From positions 44,321-108,320 of the forward strand of contig CANNGJ010000008.1 of NCBI GenBank assembly GCA_947504185.1: a DNA stretch of 64,000 nt, written 5' to 3'. Below, one piece after another: positions 50,086-59,870 of this stretch. The notes beneath the pieces were generated by a model. It worked only from the letters and a program-made list of their open reading frames with translations, did no database searches and had not been told where the DNA came from. The stretch is from an uncultured Tenacibaculum sp. (GTDB lineage: Bacteria > Bacteroidota > Bacteroidia > Flavobacteriales > Flavobacteriaceae). Position 1 is the first letter of the stretch; every line of letters starts with the position of its first letter. The position numbers and the translations under genes are program-made.

Positions 50086-50247
50086 AGATTTTTAGTTAGG
50101 TTATTGGTAAAAGTACAGTTTTCCGTAGTATAATCCGAATCAACATCCTCGATTTAAGGGTATGAGATATGCCTCCAAAAAAATATTTTTCATTTTTGGA
50201 GATAAGCCTTAGAAATTAAACTGTTGGCTATCGCCCCGCGATTAAAA

Positions 50248-51261
50248 TTACCAATGTAAACGTGTCATAATAGGGTAGTGATCAGATAACTTAACAGTGT
50301 TGTAAGTTTTATATTGGTTTATAATAGCATTCGAATCTGTTAAAATAAAATCGATACGCATTGGGTAAATATATCTGAAAGATTTACCTAAGCCAATTCC
50401 GCTTTCAATAAAAGTATCTTTATTATTGGCAGCTAATTTTTTATAGATCCAAGAATAGGCAGTGTTATTAAAATCACCGCAAATAATTTTTTTTCCTTTC
50501 CAAGAATATTGATGTTGTAATATAAGTTCTGTTTGATCTACCTGCTTTACAAAACCATTTGATAAACGTTTAAACAAACGTTCAGAATCTTTTTCACCAA
50601 AGTTTTCTTTTTTAGGATTGATTTTTAATGATTCTAAATGGACATTATATACTCTAATAGTGTCTTTATTTTTAACAACATCAACAAAAATGGTATTATT
50701 GGCACTGTTTTTAAAATTCAAGGTACCTGAGTTTACAATTGGATATTTTGAGTAAATAGCTAATCCAAATTGATTCGTTTTCGATTTTGTTTTAATGTAT
50801 TTATACGGAAGTTTTATATCTAATAATTCAGACTGATAAAACTCTTGCATGGCAATTATATCAGGACTTTCTTTATTGATGAATTCATATATTTTTTGCT
50901 CGGTAGTAACATCATCTTCATGTTTGTAATGATTAAACAAACGAACATTATAGCTCATAACCTTTAAATCATTGTTTAAAATAATTTCCTTTTTAGAAAA
51001 TTTAATAAGCGGAGGAGCTACAAACCAACCTATGATTAATATTAATAAAGAGAGTAAAGCATTTTTATGAAGTTTAATTAACCAATACACAAAAAAGCCG
51101 ATGTTTACGATTACTAATAGCGGAACAAATAAACTAAAAATAGCAAAAGCAGGTATTGTTTTTGGTGAAATATACGGAAGCACAAAAGACAATAACAAAA
51201 CAGTTGCGAAAACTGAATTGATAAAAAATAAAAGTTTTTGTACAATCGAATATTTCTTCAT
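50248..51261 (-). CDS. Endonuclease/exonuclease/phosphatase family protein with N-terminal TM segments
   Basis: LKVMSYNVRLFN, IIAMQEFY, IICGDFNNTA, LSDHYPIMTRL. Confidence 0.9.
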   Translation of the reverse strand: MKKYSIVQKLLFFINSVFATVLLLSFVLPYISPKTIPAFAIFSLFVPLLVIVNIGFFVYWLIKLHKNALLSLLILIIGWFVAPPLIKFSKKEIILNNDLKVMSYNVRLFNHYKHEDDVTTEQKIYEFINKESPDIIAMQEFYQSELLDIKLPYKYIKTKSKTNQFGLAIYSKYPIVNSGTLNFKNSANNTIFVDVVKNKDTIRVYNVHLESLKINPKKENFGEKDSERLFKRLSNGFVKQVDQTELILQHQYSWKGKKIICGDFNNTAYSWIYKKLAANNKDTFIESGIGLGKSFRYIYPMRIDFILTDSNAIINQYKTYNTVKLSDHYPIMTRLHW

Positions 51262-52122
51262 CTACTTCTTTCCTTGTTTAAATAAAAACTCTTTTTCCTC
51301 TTTAGTTAGTGTGTCGTAACCAGATTTTCCAATTTTATCAAGAATAGCATCTATTTTTTGTTGGTTATTAGTTTTACTAACTGTTTTTTTAGAAGGTTTA
51401 TTGCCTGATTTATAAACAGTTTTTAAAGGCTTTTCTTTTCTCTTGAATAAGTCTTTAATAGGTTCGAAAATTTCTAATTTTTTATTACTAGCACTTCGCA
51501 CGTATAAAAAGCCAAAAATAGCGCCACCGATGTGTGCTAAATGTCCACCAGCATTTCCTGCTGGAATTTGAATTACATCAATAGCAATCCAAATACAAGC
51601 TAAAACCCAGAGTTTAACATAGCTTACTAATGGAAATTTTAATTGATAATTAGGAATGTAAGTAGCTATACCAATAAAAATAGCAGAAATACCTGCGGAT
51701 GCTCCTAACAACACACTATTATCAGCAACTCGTTGTAATGCGGGGAAAAAATTGTAGCTAGCTATAAAAATAATTCCTCCAAAAAGGGTTCCTAGTAAAT
51801 AGAAATTTAATAGTTGCTTAGAGGTGAAATATTGTTTGAATAAATGACCTATATAAAATAAAGCAATTAGATTTAATAATATGTGTAAAAAGCTAGTGTG
51901 TAAAAAACCATAAGTTATAATAGTCCAAGGTTTTGATAAAAAGTCATTGAAATTAGCAGGTAAGGCAAACCATTCTACTAAGAAATTACTGTTTGATTGA
52001 AATAAAAAACCAAAAGTATTCGTAATAAAAACCAATAAAAACACAGCTAAATTTGCGTAGATAAGTTGCTCTACAATCCCAGCATTTTTGAACCGATATT
52101 TTAAATTTTGTAATACTTCCAT
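51262..52122 (-). CDS. Rhomboid family intramembrane protease
   Basis: GFLHTSFLHILLNLIALF, VLLGASAGISAIFIG, GGHLAHIGGAIFG. Confidence 0.9.
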   Translation of the reverse strand: MEVLQNLKYRFKNAGIVEQLIYANLAVFLLVFITNTFGFLFQSNSNFLVEWFALPANFNDFLSKPWTIITYGFLHTSFLHILLNLIALFYIGHLFKQYFTSKQLLNFYLLGTLFGGIIFIASYNFFPALQRVADNSVLLGASAGISAIFIGIATYIPNYQLKFPLVSYVKLWVLACIWIAIDVIQIPAGNAGGHLAHIGGAIFGFLYVRSASNKKLEIFEPIKDLFKRKEKPLKTVYKSGNKPSKKTVSKTNNQQKIDAILDKIGKSGYDTLTKEEKEFLFKQGKK

Positions 52123-52161
52123 AGCTTTTCTTTTTCTAAAAAGGAATTACTCTTTACTAAA

Positions 52162-52887
52162 TTAATGAAATTTAAATTGATTTTTTTTCCAGTACCAAGC
52201 AATTATAAAACCAATAATAGCTCCACCGATATGTGCAAAATGTGCAATATTACCTATTGAGTATTTTGTAACTCCAAAGAAGAAATCTCCAGCAATCATT
52301 AAAGGAATAAAATATTTTGCAGCAATAGGAACAGGGAAAAATATCAAAGCTAATTTAGCGTTAGGGAACATCAATCCGAAGGCGACTAAAACGCCATAAA
52401 TTGCCCCAGAAGCACCAACAGCAGGAGTATGATACAAACTGTAAAACTCACTCATGGTTTGGTTAGATAAAGTAATTAAGCTTTCGTTATATTGCCCTGA
52501 ACTTAAAATGTTTTGTATTTCAGAAGAAGAGACTCCCATTGAGATTAATTGCTCGTAAATCCCATTAAATTGGTAGTAGTTTACAAGTGTATAAATTAAT
52601 CCAGCACCTATACCAGCAGAAAAATAAAAAAACAAAAATTTATTTCTACCCCACATTTGTTCTAAAGGTGTACCAAAAGCCCACAGCGCGTACATGTTAA
52701 AAAGTAAATGAGCAGGTCCACCATGCATAAACATATGCGTAATATATTGCCAAACCCCAAAATGTTCGTTTGTAGGATAGTGTAGTGCAAAAATATTTGT
52801 TAAGTCTAAGTTTAATAACTGGGGAGCAAAATAAAGAATCACGTTAATGATTATTAAATGCTTTATAGCGTCCGTTAATTTTGGCAT
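52162..52887 (-). CDS. Rhomboid family intramembrane protease
   Basis: HMFMHGGPAHLLFNMYALWAFG, AVGASGAIYGVLVAFG, AHFAHIGGAIIGF. Confidence 0.95.
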   Translation of the reverse strand: MPKLTDAIKHLIIINVILYFAPQLLNLDLTNIFALHYPTNEHFGVWQYITHMFMHGGPAHLLFNMYALWAFGTPLEQMWGRNKFLFFYFSAGIGAGLIYTLVNYYQFNGIYEQLISMGVSSSEIQNILSSGQYNESLITLSNQTMSEFYSLYHTPAVGASGAIYGVLVAFGLMFPNAKLALIFFPVPIAAKYFIPLMIAGDFFFGVTKYSIGNIAHFAHIGGAIIGFIIAWYWKKNQFKFH

Positions 52888-52896
52888 AATTTGATT

Positions 52897-54744
52897 TTAT
52901 TTATTAAAAATGGAATCAATTTCGTTTAATGTCAATGTTTTAAACGTAGCTTTTCCAAATGGTGATGTGTTTGGTTCTTTACAAGAAAAAAGGTCATTTA
53001 CTAAATTCTCTTGTTCTTTTATAGATAGTACTGTTCCTGTTTTTATAGCTAACGATTTTGCAAAAGATTTAGCCATTACATCAAAATGACTAAAACTTGT
53101 GTTTGGTACTTCTAATTTAATATCGTCTAATAATTGTTCTAAGATTAAAGTAATCTGACTTTCAGTAATTGAAGTTGGAATTCCACCAATAACCACACTT
53201 TCTTTTGTAAACTGATCAAACATAAAACCAGCACTTTCTAAATCAGATTTTATGGTATAAATCATTTCAATATCTGCAGAAGAAAAAGAAATACTTACAG
53301 GAAATAGTAATTGCTGACTGCTCGCTTCTTTTACGGTAATGTTTTCTAAAAACTCTTCATACAAAACACGTTGATGTGCTAATGATTGATTAATTAAAAC
53401 AACACCAGACTTTATAGAACTTAATAAATACTTTTTTTGAATCTGAAAAGTTTTACCTGTTTCAGTTTCTTGTTGAGATTCAAAAAGTTGTTCTTGTTGT
53501 ATTGAAGGTGTAGATTCTATATTTGTATACAAAGCTTCCCAATTGCCAGTATCTTTTTTAAAGTTAGATTGGTAAGTATTAGAGTTACTTTTAGGTGTTG
53601 AATTTGTTTCAGACTTATAATCTGTTTCTGTTTTAAAAGGATTAAATGTAGGGTCTACAGTAATCGGTGGAACAGAAGATGAACCATTTTTTTTATTATA
53701 ATTATACGGAGTATCTAACGTCGCATCTCTATCAAAATCTAAAACTGGTGCTACGTTGTACTGCCCTAAACTATGTTTAACAGTAGCACGTAAAATTGCA
53801 TATAAAGCTTTTTCGTTATCAAACTTTATTTCCGTTTTTGTAGGGTGAATGTTAATATCGATACTATTCGGAGGCACTTCTAAATACAAAAAGTACGAAG
53901 GATGCGATCCGTGTTCTAATAAACCTTCGAAAGCATTTACCACAGCGTGGTTTAAATATGAGCTTTTAATAAATCGATTGTTTACAAAAAAGAATTGTTC
54001 TCCACGTTTTTTCTTAGCAAATTCTGGTTTCGCAACAAATCCGTTTACAGTAATAATATCAGTTTGTTCAGAAATAGGAACTAATTTCTCGTTCATTTTA
54101 GCTCCGAAAATAGCTACAATTCTTTTACGTAGATTGCTCTTTTTTAAATGATAAACTTCATTGTTGTTATGATGTAGTAAGAATGAAATATCTGGATGCG
54201 CTAAAGCTACTCTCTGAAATTCATCTACTATATGACGCGTTTCAATTGTATCAGACTTTAAAAAGTTACGACGCGCAGGAATATTGTAAAATAAATTTTT
54301 AACAGCAATGCTAGTTCCTTTTGCTGTTGAAACAGTTTCTTGAGAAACTACTTTACTTCCTTCAATTTTTATTTGAGAACCTAGTTCTTCGTTTTCTTGT
54401 TTGGTTTTTAATTCAACATGAGCAATCGCAGCTATTGATGCTAAAGCTTCACCACGAAAACCTTTAGTGTTTAAATTAAATAAATCTTGGGCATCTTTAA
54501 TTTTAGAAGTTGCATGACGTTCAAAGCTTAAACGAGCATCTGTTACACTCATCCCTTTACCATCGTCAATTACCTGAATTAAAGTTTTACCAGCATCTTT
54601 TATTAAAAGCTTAATAGAAGTAGCACCAGCATCAATCGAATTTTCAATTAACTCTTTAACTACCGAAGCAGGACGTTGTACTACTTCACCTGCAGCAATC
54701 TGATTCGCAACATGATCAGGAAGTAATTGTATAATATCTGACAT
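52897..54744 (-). CDS. mutL: DNA mismatch repair endonuclease MutL
   Basis: MSDIIQLLPDHVANQIAAGEVVQRPASVVKELIENSIDAGAT, TKGFRGEALASIAAI. Confidence 0.97.
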   Translation of the reverse strand: MSDIIQLLPDHVANQIAAGEVVQRPASVVKELIENSIDAGATSIKLLIKDAGKTLIQVIDDGKGMSVTDARLSFERHATSKIKDAQDLFNLNTKGFRGEALASIAAIAHVELKTKQENEELGSQIKIEGSKVVSQETVSTAKGTSIAVKNLFYNIPARRNFLKSDTIETRHIVDEFQRVALAHPDISFLLHHNNNEVYHLKKSNLRKRIVAIFGAKMNEKLVPISEQTDIITVNGFVAKPEFAKKKRGEQFFFVNNRFIKSSYLNHAVVNAFEGLLEHGSHPSYFLYLEVPPNSIDINIHPTKTEIKFDNEKALYAILRATVKHSLGQYNVAPVLDFDRDATLDTPYNYNKKNGSSSVPPITVDPTFNPFKTETDYKSETNSTPKSNSNTYQSNFKKDTGNWEALYTNIESTPSIQQEQLFESQQETETGKTFQIQKKYLLSSIKSGVVLINQSLAHQRVLYEEFLENITVKEASSQQLLFPVSISFSSADIEMIYTIKSDLESAGFMFDQFTKESVVIGGIPTSITESQITLILEQLLDDIKLEVPNTSFSHFDVMAKSFAKSLAIKTGTVLSIKEQENLVNDLFSCKEPNTSPFGKATFKTLTLNEIDSIFNK

Positions 54745-55028
54745 TAGTTGTTTTTTGATAAAAAGATTGAAAGATCGAAATCGATAATGAATAAAAATAA
54801 CAATACTAAAATAATAATTATAATAACAATTGTTTTATTAATTCCTCCATTTTCAGAATTCTTAAACTCATCAATAGCGGTACTGAGTTTACCTTTTATG
54901 CCTTTACTTTTTCCGACTGTCGAACGAAATTCATCGAACTTATGTTTTACTTCATACGGGTTTCCTTCGCCTTTATAGTAGCGAGGTTTGTAATCGAATT
55001 TTTTGTTTTCTCTCTTTATAAATCCCAT
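54744..55028 (-). CDS. Hypothetical protein with C-terminal TM
   Basis: MGFIKRENKKFDYKPRYYKGEGNPYEVKHKFDEFRSTVG...; start trimmed from the track's 55076 to an internal ATG. Confidence 0.7.
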   Translation of the reverse strand: MGFIKRENKKFDYKPRYYKGEGNPYEVKHKFDEFRSTVGKSKGIKGKLSTAIDEFKNSENGGINKTIVIIIIILVLLFLFIIDFDLSIFLSKNN

Positions 55029-55207
55029 AAAATACTGCTTCTTTTGAATGCTATAGTGCAACAAAAATCGCACCAAATTAAGACGAATTTCAAAGTTACT
55101 GAATTATAGAGAGGCGGTCAAAAATTATCACTAAATTAAAGTTAAAAAAAACGCCAAAACAATTAATGTTATGGCGCTTTCTATTAATATAATCTTGTTT
55201 TCTATAC

Positions 55208-55714
55208 TTAGAAACCTAATGAGTTAGAAGGCTTGTCTAAATTTTTAATAGCAGCCATTTTAATTGCAGCTACAGCACATTCAATACCTTTGTTTCCTAG
55301 TTTTCCACCAGAACGATCTATTGATTGTTGTTTAATGTTGTCAGTTAGTACGCAAAAAATTACAGGAACATCGTATTTAATGTTTAAATCTACAATACCT
55401 TGTGTAACGCCATCACAAACAAAATCGAAATGTTTTGTTTCTCCTTGAATTACATTTCCTATGGCTATAACGGCATCTACTTTTTGAGTTTCTACCATTT
55501 TTTTACAACCGTACACTAATTCAAAACTACCAGGTACATCCCACGAAACAATATTGCTCTCTTCTGCACCACAATCTAAAAGTGTTTCAATAGCACCTTT
55601 GTGCATGTTACCTGTAATATCAGGATTCCATTCTGAAACAACAATCCCAAATCGAAAAGATTTCGCATTTGGGATTGAAGCTTTATCATAATAAGATAAA
55701 TTTGTTGTTGCCAT
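55208..55714 (-). CDS. ribH: 6,7-dimethyl-8-ribityllumazine synthase
   Basis: FGIVVSEWNPDITGNMHKGAIETL, VPGSFEL, AIGNVIQGETKHFDFVCDGVTQGI. Confidence 0.95.
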   Translation of the reverse strand: MATTNLSYYDKASIPNAKSFRFGIVVSEWNPDITGNMHKGAIETLLDCGAEESNIVSWDVPGSFELVYGCKKMVETQKVDAVIAIGNVIQGETKHFDFVCDGVTQGIVDLNIKYDVPVIFCVLTDNIKQQSIDRSGGKLGNKGIECAVAAIKMAAIKNLDKPSNSLGF

Positions 55715-56496
55715 TATTGAGCATATTTTGCGCTATTGATATATTTTTCAATATCTCTACCTTGATCGGTATTAGCATATTTTGTCTTAATGGTTGTGTA
55801 TAATTTTTCAGCTGTACTATACTTCTTTAATTCCATTGCAGTTTGTGCTGCTTTAAATAAAAATAAAGGAGAAGTAAACTGATTGTCTTGCTTGTTAGCA
55901 GCTTTTTCGTAATATTCTAAAGCATCTTCTGGTTGATTAATGTCAGCAAAAGCATCACCAATAGCACCTAAAGCTGTAGGGCCTAATAATTCATCATCAG
56001 AATTAAAATCACTTAAATGCTCAATAGCTTGTTCGTACTTCTTCATTTTTAAATAAGAAATACCAGCGTAATAGTTTGCTAAGTTTCCTGCTTTAGTACC
56101 GCTAAATTGAGAAGCGATATCAACAAAACCGTATTTTCCGTCACCACCTTCTAAACCTAAAGTGTATAAAGAATCAGCAGCAACACCAGCAGATGTGGCA
56201 GCTTTGTCGAAAAATGATCTTGGATAAGCTAATTCGTTAGAAGCTTCTCTTTGAGTAGGTTCTGCAACGAATTTGTTGTAAGCTAAATAAGCTAAAATTA
56301 AAGCAGCGATAGTTACCAATCCGTAAAATAATGGTTTGCTGTTTTTTTCAATCCATTGTTCAGATTTGTTTGCAGTATCGTCTAAAGTATTAAATACTTC
56401 AGCAGTAGTACTTTGAGTTTCGTCAAAAGTTTCTTCTACCTCTTTTGCAACCTTTTCTTTCTTAGGTTTGTAACCTCTTTTCTTGTATGTAGCCAT
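55714..56496 (-). CDS. Tetratricopeptide-repeat membrane protein (YfgM-like)
   Basis: Single TM plus TPR-like repeats; overlaps ribH by 1 nt. Confidence 0.85.
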   Translation of the reverse strand: MATYKKRGYKPKKEKVAKEVEETFDETQSTTAEVFNTLDDTANKSEQWIEKNSKPLFYGLVTIAALILAYLAYNKFVAEPTQREASNELAYPRSFFDKAATSAGVAADSLYTLGLEGGDGKYGFVDIASQFSGTKAGNLANYYAGISYLKMKKYEQAIEHLSDFNSDDELLGPTALGAIGDAFADINQPEDALEYYEKAANKQDNQFTSPLFLFKAAQTAMELKKYSTAEKLYTTIKTKYANTDQGRDIEKYINSAKYAQ

Positions 56497-56610
56497 AATT
56501 GCTTAAAAATTAGTGGCGACAAAAATAGTTTTTTTAATTGGATTTTAAAAGCCGATTATTAGTAAAATTTTCGATATTTTGCGCTTTCTTTTCCGAAATA
56601 ATTTTCATTC

Positions 56611-57693
56611 ATGTATTTGCAAAAAATATCACTGGTAAATTTTAAGAATATCAAAACACAATCTTTTGATTTTCAAAAGAAAATAAACTGTTTTGTAGGT
56701 AATAACGGAATTGGGAAAACCAATGTGTTAGATGCAATTTACTACTTGTCGTTTGCAAAAAGTTACTTTAATTCGATCGCTGGACAGAATATTCGTCATG
56801 GTCAGGAGTTTTTTATGATTGAAGGAGATTACCTTTTAAATGATAGAAATGAGAAAATTGTTTGTTCTTTAAAAAGAGGGCAAAAAAAGGTGTTAAAACG
56901 TAATGGAAAAGCCTACGAGAAATTTTCTGAACATATTGGTCAGTTACCTTTAGTAATTATATCTCCTGCAGATAGAGATTTAATTGTTGAAGGAAGTGAT
57001 ACTAGAAGGAAGTTTATTGATGGAGTTATTTCTCAGCAAGATAAAAAGTATTTACAAGGATTAATTTCGTATAATAAGATAGTAAGTCAGCGAAATGCAT
57101 TGTTAAAATATTTTGCCGCAAATAGAACTTTTGATGCATTAAATTTAAAAGTGTACGACGAGCAATTGGTGGAATATGGTAGTGTTATTTATAATAAGCG
57201 TAAGGCTTTTTTAGAAGAGTTTGTGCCTATTTTTAATGAGAAGCATCAAATTATTTCTGGAGCTAAAGAAGAAGTTAATCTGCGTTATAAAAGTCAACTC
57301 CATGATGTTTCTTTTGAAACTCTATTGGCGAATAGTATTGAGAAGGATAGAATGTTGCAATACACATCGTCTGGGGTTCATAAAGATGATTTGAATTTTG
57401 AAATAGGAGATTACCCTATTAAAAAGTTTGGATCTCAAGGGCAGCAGAAATCATATTTAATTGCATTGAAGTTGGCACAGTTTGAGTTTATTAAAAAGCA
57501 ATCGAATGTAACACCGATTTTATTATTAGATGATATTTTTGATAAGCTAGACGAGAATAGGGTCTCGCAAATTGTAGATTTGGTGAATAATGATGCCTTT
57601 GGACAAATTTTTATCACTGATACTCATTTTGAGCGTACAGAAGATGTGATAAAAAAGAGTAACCAAGAGTATCAAATTTTTAAGTTAGATTAA
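56611..57693 (+). CDS. recF: DNA replication/repair protein RecF
   Basis: [21 protein letters not shown]...[23 protein letters not shown]-terminal [28 protein letters not shown]. Confidence 0.95.
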   Translation: MYLQKISLVNFKNIKTQSFDFQKKINCFVGNNGIGKTNVLDAIYYLSFAKSYFNSIAGQNIRHGQEFFMIEGDYLLNDRNEKIVCSLKRGQKKVLKRNGKAYEKFSEHIGQLPLVIISPADRDLIVEGSDTRRKFIDGVISQQDKKYLQGLISYNKIVSQRNALLKYFAANRTFDALNLKVYDEQLVEYGSVIYNKRKAFLEEFVPIFNEKHQIISGAKEEVNLRYKSQLHDVSFETLLANSIEKDRMLQYTSSGVHKDDLNFEIGDYPIKKFGSQGQQKSYLIALKLAQFEFIKKQSNVTPILLLDDIFDKLDENRVSQIVDLVNNDAFGQIFITDTHFERTEDVIKKSNQEYQIFKLD

Positions 57694-57697
57694 AAAA

Positions 57698-57994
57698 ATG
57701 GCAAAAAGAGAAAACGATAGTTTTTCGATTAAAGATTTATTAGGTAGCTATATAAAAGAAGGTGGCTTAAATAAAGGGTTTCAAAAAATCCATATAGAGG
57801 AAGCTTGGGAAAAGATGATGGGCCCAGGAGTTGTTTCTTATACACAAGAGGTTAAAATACAGAATAAAACGCTAATTGTTCGTTTGTCTTCTTCAGCTTT
57901 AAGAGAGCAATTAAGTTATGGTAAAGAAAAAATTATACGAATGATTAACGAAGAAATGGGTGAGGAGTTGGTGAAGAAACTAATGTTGGTGTAG
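57698..57994 (+). CDS. DUF721 domain-containing protein
   Basis: Short protein downstream of recF with EAWEKMMGPGVVSYTQEVKIQNKTLIVRLSSSALREQL. Confidence 0.85.
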   Translation: MAKRENDSFSIKDLLGSYIKEGGLNKGFQKIHIEEAWEKMMGPGVVSYTQEVKIQNKTLIVRLSSSALREQLSYGKEKIIRMINEEMGEELVKKLMLV

Positions 57995-58007
57995 TTTTTA
58001 AGAGTGG

Positions 58008-58134
58008 TTAACGGCCTCGACTATGAGTAGTTGCATGGTTTAATACTTAACTTTGCAAGTACAAACCAAGTTGGAAATTCCGCAGGAATTTCCAAAGTAA
58101 ACGAGAACAAGCAATTAAATGTACACGTTGTTAG
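58008..58134. repeat. Structured intergenic element with AACG...CGTT ends and central palindrome
   Basis: Central TTGGAAATTCC-gca-GGAATTTCCAA (58071-58095, perfect); ends TTAACG (58008) and CGTTGTTAG (58126-58134). Confidence 0.6.
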
Positions 58135-59120
58135 CCTTTCGTTTTGTTAAAGGTGATTCCATATAATTTAATAACGATTTCATTTCCATTATTCACTATT
58201 GTGTTAAAATGTATGTCACTATTGATTAATTTTGTTTCTGATAAAAAATAAGATTTACCAATATCTGTATTAGAATTATTTTTATATAGTAATTGGTTAT
58301 CCTCTATATAAATGGTAACTATTAGTCCTGGAGCTTGTTCAGTAGTCCAATCTCCAGTTAGCGTCTTTGCAATTACTGAGTCAAACCCTAAAAGAGTATA
58401 GTCTATAGGTTTATTTAATAATTTTGCAATCCCTTTATAACATATAATTGCCTCTTGCATATAATAAAAAGCATGCTGGAAGTGTTCATTTACACCAGAA
58501 TTTGATAAAAGTCTAACATCCGATTTATATCTACTATCGTTATATAAATAATCAATGATTTCTTGTTGATTAAAATTAATTCCCCATGAATAATTGTAGA
58601 GGTTATACTTAATAATATCATTAACCAATTGAATCATTTTAGTCCTCATGCGATCTATATAGCTCTTTTTTTGGTTAAGTGCATATAATTCTTTCATTAT
58701 TTCGTTGTACTCGACTGGAATAGCATCAGACATTTGAACTAATTTATTGTAAGCATTATTTGATAAATCAATTTTGGTTGTTTGTTGTGTTAATGAATAA
58801 TATGATCTCCAGTTGTTTTGGTATTCTTCTCTGTTAAGGCTTGTATTTAAAACTAAAAAAGTTAATGAATCTTTTTCTTCATAGAATAAACCAGCATTCT
58901 TTATAGATTTAATGTCAGATGCTAATTCTCCTAATAACTCTTCAAATACGATTAAAGTTTTAGCCTCTGATTTTTTTCTCTCATTATTATTATTTAAAGT
59001 TAAAGCAATTAAGATACCAACTACTACAAGTACAATCTCTCCAATTGCATAGATTAGGTATTTACTGAATTTATTTTCAGATAGTAAGTTTTGTCGAATT
59101 TTTCTAAATAATTTTATCAT
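58131..59120 (-). CDS. DUF6090 family membrane-anchored protein
   Basis: MIKLFRKIRQNLLSENKFSKYLIYAIGEIVLVVVGILIALTLNNNNE, the characteristic Flavobacteriia N-terminus. Confidence 0.85.
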   Translation of the reverse strand: MIKLFRKIRQNLLSENKFSKYLIYAIGEIVLVVVGILIALTLNNNNERKKSEAKTLIVFEELLGELASDIKSIKNAGLFYEEKDSLTFLVLNTSLNREEYQNNWRSYYSLTQQTTKIDLSNNAYNKLVQMSDAIPVEYNEIMKELYALNQKKSYIDRMRTKMIQLVNDIIKYNLYNYSWGINFNQQEIIDYLYNDSRYKSDVRLLSNSGVNEHFQHAFYYMQEAIICYKGIAKLLNKPIDYTLLGFDSVIAKTLTGDWTTEQAPGLIVTIYIEDNQLLYKNNSNTDIGKSYFLSETKLINSDIHFNTIVNNGNEIVIKLYGITFNKTKG

Positions 59121-59283
59121 TAGAGGCTGGTTTCTCTAAAGATAATATATTAAATTAACATGTGTTTGGGATAATGAATGTCAACCTATTTAGGGATATG
59201 AATCCGTTTTAATAATTTATATTCAGCATTAACTATATATTAGAAATAAGTTTAAGAATCAAACTAAAATTAAAAACAAAAAA

Positions 59284-59311
59284 CTCGTTACGATTAGGTA
59301 ACGAGCTTTTA
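59284..59311. terminator. Intrinsic terminator downstream of ndk
   Basis: CTCGTTAC-gattag-GTAACGAG with T/A flanks. Confidence 0.75.
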
Positions 59312-59333
59312 TATATGTTAAGAAGTTGTTTTC

Positions 59334-59753
59334 TTAGAACATTTCTCTACCAGAAAAATGGAAAGCACCTTCGATAGCAGCATTCTCATCAGAATCAGAA
59401 CCGTGAACAGCGTTTTCTCCGATTGAAGTAGCAAACATTTTACGAATAGTTCCTTCAGCAGCTTCAGCTGGGTTTGTAGCACCAATTAAAGTTCTAAAAT
59501 CTTCAACAGCATTATCTTTTTCTAAGATTGCAGAAATGATTGGTCCACGAGTCATAAACTCAACTAATTCTCCAAAGAAAGGACGCTCACTGTGTACAGC
59601 ATAAAAAGCTTCAGCATCACGCTTAGTCATTTGAGTTTTCTTCATTGCTACGATTCTAAAACCTGCAGCGTTAATTTTTTCTAAAATAGCACCAGTGTGT
59701 CCGTTTTCAACACCGTCTGGTTTAATCATTGTAAAAGTTCTATTTGTTGCCAT
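59334..59753 (-). CDS. ndk: Nucleoside diphosphate kinase
   Basis: [38 protein letters not shown] active site. Confidence 0.97.
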   Translation of the reverse strand: MATNRTFTMIKPDGVENGHTGAILEKINAAGFRIVAMKKTQMTKRDAEAFYAVHSERPFFGELVEFMTRGPIISAILEKDNAVEDFRTLIGATNPAEAAEGTIRKMFATSIGENAVHGSDSDENAAIEGAFHFSGREMF

Positions 59754-59870
59754 TATTAATGTAATTAATATCTGTAATAAATAATTTTAATTTTATTGTC
59801 TACACAGACTCTGTGTAAATCGGCGCGAAATTACATAAAATTTTTAATTTAAATTGTATCTTCGCCACTT

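Noticed and set aside
53849-54151. 100-aa plus ORF opposite mutL
   Set aside because: Shadow ORF within the conserved MutL N-terminal region.
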